Source: Brevundimonas poindexterae (lineage in GTDB: Bacteria > Pseudomonadota > Alphaproteobacteria > Caulobacterales > Caulobacteraceae). From it: 64,000 nt of DNA. Positions 6,445 to 14,941 of this stretch are shown piece by piece. Location: contig NZ_JAIVLL010000002.1 of the NCBI RefSeq assembly GCF_020524625.1, positions 1 to 64,000 of the forward strand. The letters run 5' to 3'. Numbering within the stretch: the first letter of the stretch is position 1; each line of letters begins with the position of its first letter. The notes under the pieces were generated by a model, which was not told where the DNA came from, made no database searches, and saw only the letters and a list, made by a program, of their open reading frames with translations. Position numbers and translations under genes: made by a program.

Positions 6445-6837
6445 ATGTCTAACCTCCGTCAGAAAGAAGGCACCCTCGTCGTCGTCGCCACCGGGGACGG
6501 CGCCAAGACCTTCCGCGTCAAGGGCGGCTCGCTTCAGCACGACGGCAACTGGGCCACCGGCGACCTCGCCGACCAGGGACCTTCCGGCAAGACCCCGCCG
6601 GACATGTCGGATCGCGACCTCAACGAAGCGACCTTTTCGAAGATGATCGCCGAGCGGCTCTTCAAGATGGCTCACGCGGGCCAGTTTGATCACCTGATCC
6701 TGATCGCCGACCCGGTGACGCTGGGCGAGATTCGCCCCCTGCTCCATTCGGAGGTCACCGACAAACTGGTGCTTGAGCAGGCCAAGACCCTGACCAAGGC
6801 CTCGGTCGAGGACATCGAGAAGTCGATCAGCGCGTAG
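6445..6837 (+). CDS. Host-attachment-protein family member
   Basis: 130 aa from ATG at 6445 with AAAGGA 5 bases upstream. LVVVATGDGAKTFRVKGGSL at the N terminus and HLILIADPVTLGEIRPLLHSEVTDKL with the C-terminal KTLTKASVEDIEKSI match the pattern of proteins annotated as required for attachment to host cells (PF10116). The fold resembles a release-factor-like domain. The family name comes from Agrobacterium and the biochemical role is unclear. No secretion signal is visible. Confidence 0.75.
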   Translation: MSNLRQKEGTLVVVATGDGAKTFRVKGGSLQHDGNWATGDLADQGPSGKTPPDMSDRDLNEATFSKMIAERLFKMAHAGQFDHLILIADPVTLGEIRPLLHSEVTDKLVLEQAKTLTKASVEDIEKSISA

Positions 6838-6842
6838 GCAAA

Positions 6843-6863
6843 GGCCCCGGACCTGTCGGGGCC
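6843..6863. terminator. Hairpin after the host-attachment gene
   Basis: GGCCCCG - gacctgt - CGGGGCC starts 6 bases after the stop codon at 6837. No T-run is seen. Confidence 0.45.
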
Positions 6864-6911
6864 ACCCCGGCATGAGGGGTGCGCCAGGGGCCATGCCACG
6901 GAGGACCTTCC

Positions 6912-7613
6912 ATGCTCATGACAATTCTCGTGGTCTGCGTGGTATCGGGCGCTCTGGTTCTTGGAGCGGTCTGGGGGATTTTCGGCCCCTTGCCCAAAAA
7001 GGTTGAGGGCTTTCTGGTCGCCCTGGCCGGCGGCGCCCTTATCGTTTCGGCGATGTCCGAACTGATCGAACCGGCTTTGAAGCAGACGTCCCTGCTGCTT
7101 GTGGCCTTGTCCGTATTCGGCGGCGCCAGCCTGTTCGTCATGGCGGACATGCTGGTCGGAAAAACGCTCGGTCGCGACAGCGGTGGCGGCCTGCTGGCGT
7201 CCATCACGCTGGATGGCATCCCGGAGAACCTGGCTCTGGGCGTGGCCCTCATCGGCGCCGGCCCGCTTCAGGTGGCCGCCCTGGCCGGGTCGATTTTCCT
7301 GTCGAATCTGCCTGAAGCCGCCGGCGGCGCCAGGGAAATGGCCAAGGACCGCTCGAAGCTGCAGGTCATGGGACTGTGGGCAGCGACGGCCGCCCTCCTC
7401 TCAGCGGCTGCGGTGGCCGGAAACCTCCTGCTGGGGGGCGTTGGAGACACCTGGCTGGCGGTTCTCCGGTGCGTGGCGGCCGGCGCCGTCATCGCCTCTC
7501 TGGCAACCGCCGTATTCCCCAAGGCCTATCGGGAAGGCAGCTACAGTGCCGGCATTGCCACGGCAGTCGGCCTGCTCCTCGCATTGGGCCTCGGTCAACT
7601 CGGCGGCGGCTGA
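6912..7613 (+). CDS. ZIP-like membrane metal transporter
   Basis: 233 aa from ATG at 6912, with GGAGGA 6 bases before it. It has about 7-8 hydrophobic helices. The two characteristic half-motifs of ZIP helices IV and V are present as LDGIPENLALG (residues 100-110) and LSNLPEAAGGA (130-140). In ordinary ZIP proteins the first is H(N/G)xPEG and the second contains HExPE. Here both His are missing and Asp101 and Ser131 take their places, so metal choice or transport may differ. It probably imports a divalent cation across the inner membrane. It starts its own unit after the hairpin at 6843. Confidence 0.7.
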   Translation: MLMTILVVCVVSGALVLGAVWGIFGPLPKKVEGFLVALAGGALIVSAMSELIEPALKQTSLLLVALSVFGGASLFVMADMLVGKTLGRDSGGGLLASITLDGIPENLALGVALIGAGPLQVAALAGSIFLSNLPEAAGGAREMAKDRSKLQVMGLWAATAALLSAAAVAGNLLLGGVGDTWLAVLRCVAAGAVIASLATAVFPKAYREGSYSAGIATAVGLLLALGLGQLGGG

Positions 7614-7741
7614 CGCGTGCCTCTGCACCGCACGCTGCAAAACCTGACGACCGGTGTCGGCCCACTATGCCAGAGCCCGGCCAGCACTCGCCCCTCGCAT
7701 GTGTTCGCTCCCAGTCCCTCTCACGGCCAAGGAGACTCCTC

Positions 7742-8791
7742 ATGACCCGATCCTCCTCCAGGACCGATGTCGACCCCGGCTTCATCCGCAAGGTGCTGTT
7801 CATCGCGGCGGTCATCGTGGGTATGGCGCTGCTGTGGAAGCTGGCGACCGTCCTGCTGCTCGCCTTTGCGGCTGTCATCATTGCGGTGCTGGTCCGCAGT
7901 CTCGCCGATCCCATCCGGGACCGCACGGGGCTGTCGACCGGGCTGAGCATCGCGGTAGCGGCCGTGGCCATTCTGGCGGTCCTGAGCGGCTCGGCCTGGC
8001 TGTTCGGCTCAACGATCAGCAACCAGGTCGCCACACTGGCGGACCGGCTGCCGGCTTCCGTGGCAGAGCTCGAGACCCGGATCGCCACCCTGCCCTTCGG
8101 CGACCAGCTGGCCAGCCGGCTGGACGGCGCAGGGTCCACCTCCAGCCTCCAGGGCATGGTCGGCCAGGTAGGCGGCTATGTGATGACCATCGTGGGGGCC
8201 GGAGCCAATCTTCTGCTCGTGGTCTTTGCCGGCCTCTTCTTCGCGGCCCAGCCCGAGCGCATGCGTGACGGCCTGCTGATGCTGGCCCCTCGCGGCCCGC
8301 GTGAACCACTGCGCGAAGCCGCCAACGAGAGCGGCCGTGCCCTTCGGCTCTGGTTGCTGGGGACGCTGGCCGACATGACGGTCGTCGGCGTGCTGACCGG
8401 CATCGGCACCGCGCTGATCGGTCTGCCCTCCCCCGTCGCGCTTGGCCTGTTCGCCGGGCTTGCCGCTTTTGTGCCGATCGTCGGGCCGATCGTGTCGGTG
8501 GTCCCGGCGGTGCTGCTGGCCCTCGATCAGGGCCCGGAGATGATCCTGTGGGCGATCGTGGTCTATTTCGTCGTGCAGCAGATCGAAAGCAATCTGATCT
8601 ACCCCTTCATCCAGAAGCGCGCCGTCAACCTGCCGCCGGTGCTGACCCTGTTCGGGGTGCTGGGGCTGGGCACGCTATTCGGGCCGCTGGGCGTGATGTT
8701 CGCCTCGCCCCTGCTGGTCGTCGGTCTGGTGTGGGTGAAGCTGCTCTATGTGCGCAACACCCTGGGCGAGGACGTGTCCTTGCCGGGATGA
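7742..8791 (+). CDS. AI-2E family transporter (PerM/TqsA-like)
   Basis: 349 aa from ATG at 7742, with AAGGAG 7 bases upstream; a longer open frame upstream is not supported. There are about 8 membrane helices: two early hairpins (FIAAVIVGMALLWKLATVLLLAFAA and STGLSIAVAAVAILAVL), a soluble loop at about 100-145, and the conserved C-terminal block AFVPIVGPIVSVVPAVLLAL ... QQIESNLIYPFIQKRAVNLPPVL. This block, with the P-x-I-x-x-x-A-V-x-L-P-P-V segment, defines the family. Members export autoinducer-2 or act as Na+/H+ antiporters; the substrate cannot be told here. Confidence 0.9.
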   Translation: MTRSSSRTDVDPGFIRKVLFIAAVIVGMALLWKLATVLLLAFAAVIIAVLVRSLADPIRDRTGLSTGLSIAVAAVAILAVLSGSAWLFGSTISNQVATLADRLPASVAELETRIATLPFGDQLASRLDGAGSTSSLQGMVGQVGGYVMTIVGAGANLLLVVFAGLFFAAQPERMRDGLLMLAPRGPREPLREAANESGRALRLWLLGTLADMTVVGVLTGIGTALIGLPSPVALGLFAGLAAFVPIVGPIVSVVPAVLLALDQGPEMILWAIVVYFVVQQIESNLIYPFIQKRAVNLPPVLTLFGVLGLGTLFGPLGVMFASPLLVVGLVWVKLLYVRNTLGEDVSLPG

Positions 8792-8798
8792 GGCTGCC

Positions 8799-10589
8799 TC
8801 AGCCGAACGCGAGTCGCAGGGTATGGGTGAAGGGCGTTTCGCCGGTGATGTAGACCTTGTCGCCCGCCAGATTCAGGCGTCCGCCCGCCCAGCTGTACTG
8901 TTCGCCGGAACTGAGACGCGGCACGACATCGCTGCCGCCCGGGCCGAAGCGCAGGCGCTGCCCCTCAACCGTGTAGGTGGCCTCGCCGCCAGTCAGCAAG
9001 CCGCCAACGCCGGCGACCTCCTGAACTCCGGTCAGCGTGCCGCCCGGGCGCAGGGTGATTTCGATGGCGATGCCCACCTCGGCCTCGCCGTCCGTGCTGA
9101 ACTCCAGCGCATAGCCGTCGCTCTGGGGCCGGGCCACCATCTGGATGGCCAGCCGCCGGAAGTGGGCCGGGCGGTGGCTGAAGTCGAGCGAGCTGTTGAA
9201 CCGCCCGTCCACCGACTTGCTGAGCGCATAGGCCCCGTCCGGATCCCGCCGCTCGGCCGGCATCGGCAGATAGTAGGGCACGTTCATTTCGCCGCTCAGG
9301 GTGACCGTGCCGTCGTCGGCCAGGGCGATGTCGGACGGGCGGAAATGGCCCATGCTGAAGAAGTCTGGGATCACCCGGATGGCGTCGATGACCAGCGGGC
9401 CCTTCCACAGGCGCATCAGGGTCGGATTGGTCGCCAGGCCCGAGCCGATGGTGTTGTAGAAGCGCGAGGGCTCGCCATCCTCGTACCAGTCGCTGCCGGC
9501 ATAGAAGCTGGCCGTCATGTCGCCGCGCCGCTCCCGCACCAGATTGACGGTCCGGAAATAGCGCTGGAAGTCGACGAAGGGCTGCACCGGCGCCGGGATG
9601 GGTCCGGCCAGTTTCGGATGGTCGAGGAAGTCAGCCAGGGCGTCGCCCAGCTGGCTGCTGTCGTTCTGTTCGATCCAGCGGACGATGCCGGCGAAGCGAC
9701 GGTCATCGAAATCCTGCGCCAACTCCCGGTACTGGAGGTAATAGGGGTGCAGGGTCTGCTTGCTCTGGGCCTGATCCTGACGCCGCGAATAGATGGTCTC
9801 GACGTCGCCGTAATGCGGCTCGGCCATCTCGATGGTGGTCTCGAGGTTGCGGCGCACCAGCTGCTTCAAGCCCCCAAGACCCGGCAGGCGGGACAGGCGT
9901 AGCAGGGACGGATTGCTGACCGCCTGGGCATAGTTGGAGCTGCGCTCGGAATAGATGCCCTCGGCATTGATATCGACGCCCTCGGCCAGCCATTCGTCGA
10001 TCCGCGCGCGATAGGCGGGATTGGGATCGACGCGGTCGATCCGGGCCAGCGCCGCCGACAGTTCCCAGCGATGGTTCGGGGTGTGGATGCCGCCCGTACG
10101 CAGGGCGGGTCCCGCCTTGCGCATCATGGCCGCCAGACGGCTGGAGATGTCCCGCACCACCGGATGCCGGATTCCCTCGGCCGCCTCGGTCATGGCGCCC
10201 ATGTCTTCCATCAGGAAGGCCGAGTCGGGCGGCGAGTGGCGGTTGCCCCCGCTGAAGGTGCCGTCGTCGTGCTGGGCCGCCTCGACCTGGCTGAGCAGGG
10301 TCTCCATCGGCGCCTCGAGCGCCGCGCTGTGGTGGTAGCGGGAGTCCGGCCAGATGTAGGGGGTAAACAGGCGGCGCAGTTGCCGGAGCGTGCCGCGCGC
10401 CCCGCCCCGACCTGATCCCGCCCCTTCCATGCCTTCCAGCACCTCGGCCGCCAGCCGGTCCGCAGCCTCGGTCAGCAGGGCCAGGGTGCCCGCGTCCTTC
10501 GCATCACTCCGGGCAAAGGCCCGCCCGGGCCCCGACAGCGCGAAGGCGGTAGACGCCGCCGTGCCGGTGAGGAAGGTGCGTCTGTGCAT
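8799..10589 (-). CDS. Tat-exported lyase-like (alpha/alpha toroid) protein of the inositol locus
   Basis: 596 aa. The N terminus MHRRTFLTGTAASTAFALSG is a twin-arginine signal, so the protein is exported folded. Residues about 40-330 are helical repeats with tract NHRWELSAALARI (N172-H173) and DINAEGIYSERSSNY (Tyr213, Tyr220). This layout recalls heparinase II/III and PL8/PL15/PL17 lyases, where Asn/His neutralise the uronate and Tyr is the base. Residues about 380-596 look like an antiparallel beta-sandwich. I do not recognise the family with certainty. It lies 107 bases after the TonB receptor in the same direction, beside the inositol genes and a GH105-type hydrolase. A uronate-glycan lyase in the periplasm is the best inference. 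Confidence 0.6.
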   Translation of the reverse strand: MHRRTFLTGTAASTAFALSGPGRAFARSDAKDAGTLALLTEAADRLAAEVLEGMEGAGSGRGGARGTLRQLRRLFTPYIWPDSRYHHSAALEAPMETLLSQVEAAQHDDGTFSGGNRHSPPDSAFLMEDMGAMTEAAEGIRHPVVRDISSRLAAMMRKAGPALRTGGIHTPNHRWELSAALARIDRVDPNPAYRARIDEWLAEGVDINAEGIYSERSSNYAQAVSNPSLLRLSRLPGLGGLKQLVRRNLETTIEMAEPHYGDVETIYSRRQDQAQSKQTLHPYYLQYRELAQDFDDRRFAGIVRWIEQNDSSQLGDALADFLDHPKLAGPIPAPVQPFVDFQRYFRTVNLVRERRGDMTASFYAGSDWYEDGEPSRFYNTIGSGLATNPTLMRLWKGPLVIDAIRVIPDFFSMGHFRPSDIALADDGTVTLSGEMNVPYYLPMPAERRDPDGAYALSKSVDGRFNSSLDFSHRPAHFRRLAIQMVARPQSDGYALEFSTDGEAEVGIAIEITLRPGGTLTGVQEVAGVGGLLTGGEATYTVEGQRLRFGPGGSDVVPRLSSGEQYSWAGGRLNLAGDKVYITGETPFTHTLRLAFG

Positions 10590-10696
10590 GATAAGCTCCG
10601 CTGTCCGGATTTACTGGGTCTTCGGGGTCTGCCCCCTCCTAGGCCCGGCCGACACCGCCCGAAGGCGAACATCGACCGGGCTTCCGGGGAGGAAGA

Positions 10697-13669
10697 CTAG
10701 AAGGTTGCCCGCAGGGTCATGGTCACGGTGCGACCGTCATAGTCGGCGCGTCGCGGCATGTTTTCCTGATTCTCATACTCCACCCGGATCTCGTCGGTCA
10801 GGTTGTAGGCGTCCAGGCCCAGCGAGATGGTGTCGTTGATGTTGTACGAGGCCGACAGGTCGATCTGGCCGCGCGAGCGAACCTGACGCGCCGCGCCGGT
10901 GAAGCTGGCGGTCGAGGCCAGGTCGTATTCGCTGCGCAGGTTGTAGACCAGCCGGATGCCGTAACGCTCGGTCTCATAGTAGCCGATGACGTTCAGGTTA
11001 TGCTCCGACACGCCTGGCAGGGTGGCGTCCTCGCCCGTCGTCGTCTTCCCGCTGACGGTTGTGTAGGCATAGTTGAAGCCGCCGCCCATGTTGGACCAGA
11101 AGCCCGGCAGGAAGTCGAACGACTGCTGCAGGTTGAACTCGGCCCCGCTGACGGTGATCGGATTGTCCTGGTTGGTGAAGCCCGAGATGTTCACCTGATA
11201 CGGGAGGGTCACCCCGCCCTGGGTATAGGTCAGGCTGCTCAGGCACTGGTCACCGCTGACGGTAAAGGTCCCGATACCGAGACCGCCGCCATCCGCCGGA
11301 CACAGCACATTGATGTCGGTGATCGGTCCGATCAGGCCGGTGATGCGCTTGGTGAACAGCGCCAGCGAGATGATGCTGTCGGGCCGGTTGTACCATTCCG
11401 CCGAGAAGTCGAACGACGTGGCGTCGTAGGGCTCCAGCTCCGGATTACCCAGGGTCACGGTGTAGGTGCCGTTCGTCGAGGGCGCGCTGACGACCGTGCT
11501 CGGCGAGAACTGCAGCGGCTGGGGCCGAACGTAGCTTTGATAGGCGGCCGCGCGCAGCACCACGTCGGGCGTCGGCTCGGCGATCACGATGAACGACGGC
11601 AGCCACTTGTCGTAGTCCTGCTGGTACCGCTGGGGTACGAAGTCGGACGGGGCACCGATATTGTTGGTGACCGTGACACGCGTCAGGGCATCGACGGTGT
11701 TCTCGGCGGCCTCGTAGCGCAGGCCGACATTGCCGTGGACCGGCATGGTGCCGATGTCGAACGCGTACTTCAGCTGGCCATAGGCCGCGAAGATGTCGGT
11801 GCCGTTGGTGAAGTTGTCCCGCGCATAGGCGTTGTTGGCGTAGTTGATGTTGTAGCCTGACGGCGACAGCTCGGCCCCTGGATAGACCGTCACCGGCCGC
11901 AGGGCCGTGATGGCGCGATCCAGATCGACGACCTGCCAGTTGTCGGTCGGCTGACCGCCCTGACCGTTGAAGAAGTCCGAAGCGAAGGGCGCGGTCACCA
12001 GGAAGTCGGAGGTGACGTTCTGGATCGGCAGGCCATAGGCCATGATCCGGTAGCCCTCGGCGATGAACTTGACGCTCTCGTAGACGCCGCCGAACTGGAA
12101 TCCGCTCAGGATCCCGCCGTCGTACAGGTCGCGCTCGATGTCGATGCGGGCCGTCTCGGCTTCACTGGTCCCCATGGTCTGGGTGCCCTGGAAGTTGAAG
12201 CGGTTGGTGCGCAGCGCCGGGTTGGCGTTGTCGAACCAGGCTCCGGACGCGCCCACGCCGCCCCAGACGCCCGTGCTGATCCCCGCCGTGGTCACGGCCG
12301 GGGTCGGCTGAAGGATCTGGACGTGGTTGTCGATATTGTCGCCGCCGGTGACCAGACGACCGTTGATGCCGTTGCCGCCTGCGGTCTGGAGCGTCTCGAA
12401 GTCGACCGAAATCTCGATCGAGTCATTCTCGGCTCGCGACAGGGCGGCGGTACCGCTGACCGTCCAGCCGTCGTCGCTCTGCCATTCACCCGTCAGGTTG
12501 AAGCCCCAGACCTTCTGCGTCTGGCTGAAACCGCGGGTCGAGGAGGTGATGTCGGCGTTGGCGAAGCTGAAGTCCTCGACCACATAGCGGCCGTCGTCCA
12601 TCTGCACCGGAGCGCTGTTGGCGGTCAGCACACTGGACGCGTTGTTCGAGGTGATCAGCAGATACTGCGTGGTCATCGGCAGATCGCGATCGGAGTAGAA
12701 GCCCGAAATCCCGATGCGGGTCTGATCGTTCAGCCGGTATTCGGCGCCGATAGCCCCCGTGACCAGATCACCCTCGTTCAGGCGCACATACTGACGGTGC
12801 TGGGCGTCATACAGAACGCCGGCGGTCGAGCTGCTGCCGGTGCACGACGGACAGGCCGCCGAGGTCGCATAGTACGGATACAGGGCCGGGTTGAGCTCGG
12901 CCTGGGCCGGCGTGAAGGCCGCGTAGCTGTTGAACAGGATGGTGTCGCGGCGGAAGTCTTCATGGCGCCAGGCCAGGGTGCCGAAGACCGCGAAGTCATC
13001 GCTGAAGTGGTGGTTGTACCCGATGGTTGCGGCCGGCGACCAGGTCTCGCCCAGCTCATTGTACTCGGACGCCACCTTCATGAAGCCGCCATCGGTGCGG
13101 CCGAGCGCCGGTGCGATGCGCAGGTCGACGTTGCCGGACAGGCCGCCACTCTGGGCGTCCGCCAGCGGCGACTTGTTGACCACAATGGCGCTGAAGATGT
13201 CGGAGTTGAAGGCCCCCAGCGGCGCAGATTCCCGCAGGATCGGTTCGGCAAAGGCCACGCCGTTCAGGGTCAGGCGCGAGAACTCGCCCGGCAGGCCGCG
13301 CAGGTTGATGGTGGCGTTGCGGCCTTCCGCCTCGCGATTGATCTGAACGCCCGGCACCCGCTGCAGGGCCTCACCGACGTTCAGGTCGGGGAAGCGACCC
13401 AGACCGTCCGACGAAATGCCGTCGGTGATGGAATCCTCATCGCGCTTGGACGCGATGGCATTGGCGTAGCTCTGGCGGAAGCCGGTGACGACGATCTCGT
13501 CGACCTGGGTCTCCTGCCGGGGCTGGGCGTCCTGTTGGCGGTCAGGGTCCTGCGACGACGACTCATTGGCCGGAGCGTCCTGCGCCATGGCCAGAGTGGG
13601 CAGTCCTGCGAGGGCGGTGGCCCCCAGCAGGACAGTAGCAAGCATGCGCATGTTCGGGCGATACGCCAT
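10697..13669 (-). CDS. TonB-dependent receptor of the inositol locus
   Basis: 990 aa from ATG at 13669, with GGAGG 8 bases upstream. It has a signal peptide (MLATVLLGATALAGLPTLAMAQ), a TonB-box-like segment (DEIVVTGFR), a plug domain (LNVGEALQRVPGVQINREAEGRNATINLRGLPGEFSRL) and a long 22-strand-type barrel ending in TMTLRATF with a terminal Phe. It belongs to the large Caulobacter/Xanthomonas receptor class that imports plant-derived sugars. It is upstream of the lyase-like gene on the same strand. An IolR-like motif (13722-13736) sits in its promoter region, so it is probably co-regulated with inositol catabolism. Confidence 0.9.
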   Translation of the reverse strand: MAYRPNMRMLATVLLGATALAGLPTLAMAQDAPANESSSQDPDRQQDAQPRQETQVDEIVVTGFRQSYANAIASKRDEDSITDGISSDGLGRFPDLNVGEALQRVPGVQINREAEGRNATINLRGLPGEFSRLTLNGVAFAEPILRESAPLGAFNSDIFSAIVVNKSPLADAQSGGLSGNVDLRIAPALGRTDGGFMKVASEYNELGETWSPAATIGYNHHFSDDFAVFGTLAWRHEDFRRDTILFNSYAAFTPAQAELNPALYPYYATSAACPSCTGSSSTAGVLYDAQHRQYVRLNEGDLVTGAIGAEYRLNDQTRIGISGFYSDRDLPMTTQYLLITSNNASSVLTANSAPVQMDDGRYVVEDFSFANADITSSTRGFSQTQKVWGFNLTGEWQSDDGWTVSGTAALSRAENDSIEISVDFETLQTAGGNGINGRLVTGGDNIDNHVQILQPTPAVTTAGISTGVWGGVGASGAWFDNANPALRTNRFNFQGTQTMGTSEAETARIDIERDLYDGGILSGFQFGGVYESVKFIAEGYRIMAYGLPIQNVTSDFLVTAPFASDFFNGQGGQPTDNWQVVDLDRAITALRPVTVYPGAELSPSGYNINYANNAYARDNFTNGTDIFAAYGQLKYAFDIGTMPVHGNVGLRYEAAENTVDALTRVTVTNNIGAPSDFVPQRYQQDYDKWLPSFIVIAEPTPDVVLRAAAYQSYVRPQPLQFSPSTVVSAPSTNGTYTVTLGNPELEPYDATSFDFSAEWYNRPDSIISLALFTKRITGLIGPITDINVLCPADGGGLGIGTFTVSGDQCLSSLTYTQGGVTLPYQVNISGFTNQDNPITVSGAEFNLQQSFDFLPGFWSNMGGGFNYAYTTVSGKTTTGEDATLPGVSEHNLNVIGYYETERYGIRLVYNLRSEYDLASTASFTGAARQVRSRGQIDLSASYNINDTISLGLDAYNLTDEIRVEYENQENMPRRADYDGRTVTMTLRATF

Positions 13670-13721
13670 TCGTTCATCCTCCCCGTTCGCCCTTTGCGGG
13701 CCTCTATGATTGCCCCAAGTT

Positions 13722-13736
13722 AGAATATGTATTTCA
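13722..13736. promoter_or_regulatory. Weak IolR-type motif upstream of the TonB receptor
   Basis: AGAATATGTATTTCA matches the Caulobacter IolR consensus GGAANATNCGTTCCA (as I recall it) at 9 of 13 defined positions. It lies 53 bases before the receptor start. A weak match that needs binding data. Confidence 0.35.
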
Positions 13737-13822
13737 GAAAGTGTCAATCCTGTAGTTTCGATTTCATTTTATGGGGAGGGAGCGGTTGAAAGACCCGTTC
13801 TCTCTCGCGTCAGGGCAGCAGG

Positions 13823-14803
13823 CTAGAGACGGACCACTGCGCCTTCGGCAGCCGAGCGGGCAGCCGCCTCGGCGAGTTCGAGGGCCGCGACGCCGTCGTT
13901 GTGATCGATCAGCGGGTTGGCGCCGTCCAGCACATCGGCGAAATGATCCATCTCGCGCGCATAGGCCACGCGGTAGCGGTCGAGGAAGAAGTTCTGGAAA
14001 CGGTCGGCGGCAGCGCCGTTTGCGGTCCAGGTCTCAACCGTCGTCTCAAGCTGATTCTGCGCGCGGATCATGCCGCCCGACCCATAGGCCTCGATCCGCT
14101 GGTCATAGCCATAGCCGCTGCGGCGGCTGCTGGAGATCACGCACAGGCGCCCGCCGGCGGTCTTGAGAATCGTCTTGGCCGTATCGACGTCCCCGGCCTC
14201 GCCGATCGCGGGGTCGACTAGCACGGAGGTGGTCGAAAACACTTCCACGACGGGCTCGCCCAGCAGCCAGCGGGCCATGTCGAAGTCATGGATGACCATG
14301 TCCTTGAACAGGCCGCCGGAGGTGCGGACGTAGTCGGCAGGAGGGGGAGCCGGATCGTGACTGATGATATGGAGAGTCTCGAGCTCACCCACGACACCCT
14401 CTACCAATCGCGCCTGCAAGGCGGCGAAATTGGCATCGAAACGCCGGTTGAAGGCCAGCAGGATCGGCTGCCCCAGCGAATCGAAGGCTGCCGCGGCCTC
14501 TTTCGCGCGGTCGAGATCCTGATCGAGGGGCTTTTCACAGAACACGGCCTTGCCTGCCCGGGCGGCGGCCAGGCTGTAGTCCAGATGGGTGTCGGTCGAG
14601 CTGGCGATGATCACGCCCCGGATCGATGGGTCGGCGAACACCTCTTCGACGCTGCGGGTGGCCGCGCCATACTGATTGGCCAGTTCGGCTCCGGCGGGCG
14701 TGGGATCGGTGACGCTGACCAGTTGCAGCCGGGCGTTGGCCGCCGCATTGGCCGCGTGAATTCGACCGATGCGCCCCGCGCCGATCAGTGCCACAGTGTG
14801 CAT
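13823..14803 (-). CDS. iolG: Inositol 2-dehydrogenase, Gfo/Idh/MocA family
   Basis: 326 aa from ATG at 14803; GAGG lies 8 bases upstream, while the ATG at 14809 is too close to it. The Rossmann fingerprint is VALIGAGRIGRIHAANAA. The catalytic segment is EKPLDQDLDRA, with the family Glu-Lys-Pro; the sequence GGLFKDMVIHDFDMARWLLGEP gives the Asp-xxx-His-like pair of inositol dehydrogenases. It would oxidise myo-inositol to scyllo-inosose with NAD+, the first step of the pathway. It is divergent from the RpiR regulator, with a strong IolR-type site between them. Confidence 0.87.
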   Translation of the reverse strand: MHTVALIGAGRIGRIHAANAAANARLQLVSVTDPTPAGAELANQYGAATRSVEEVFADPSIRGVIIASSTDTHLDYSLAAARAGKAVFCEKPLDQDLDRAKEAAAAFDSLGQPILLAFNRRFDANFAALQARLVEGVVGELETLHIISHDPAPPPADYVRTSGGLFKDMVIHDFDMARWLLGEPVVEVFSTTSVLVDPAIGEAGDVDTAKTILKTAGGRLCVISSSRRSGYGYDQRIEAYGSGGMIRAQNQLETTVETWTANGAAADRFQNFFLDRYRVAYAREMDHFADVLDGANPLIDHNDGVAALELAEAAARSAAEGAVVRL

Positions 14804-14901
14804 AGTCATTCCCTCGAACACGAATATCGCAGGGACGATCCCCTGGAAAAGTCGTGACATACCGGCTTCCTTCGCGACACGCGAGAGTTGCCAGTGAAAA
14901 A

Positions 14902-14916
14902 TCGAACGGATATTCC
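14902..14916. promoter_or_regulatory. Strong IolR-type operator between iolG and the RpiR regulator
   Basis: On the minus strand GGAATATCCGTTCGA, one mismatch from GGAANATNCGTTCCA (consensus from memory of Caulobacter work). It sits in the 138-base divergent spacer 26 bases before the regulator start. This site could let the regulator control itself and iolG. Confidence 0.6.
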
Positions 14917-14941
14917 GTCAGATGAAACTTGAGGTCGAGAT

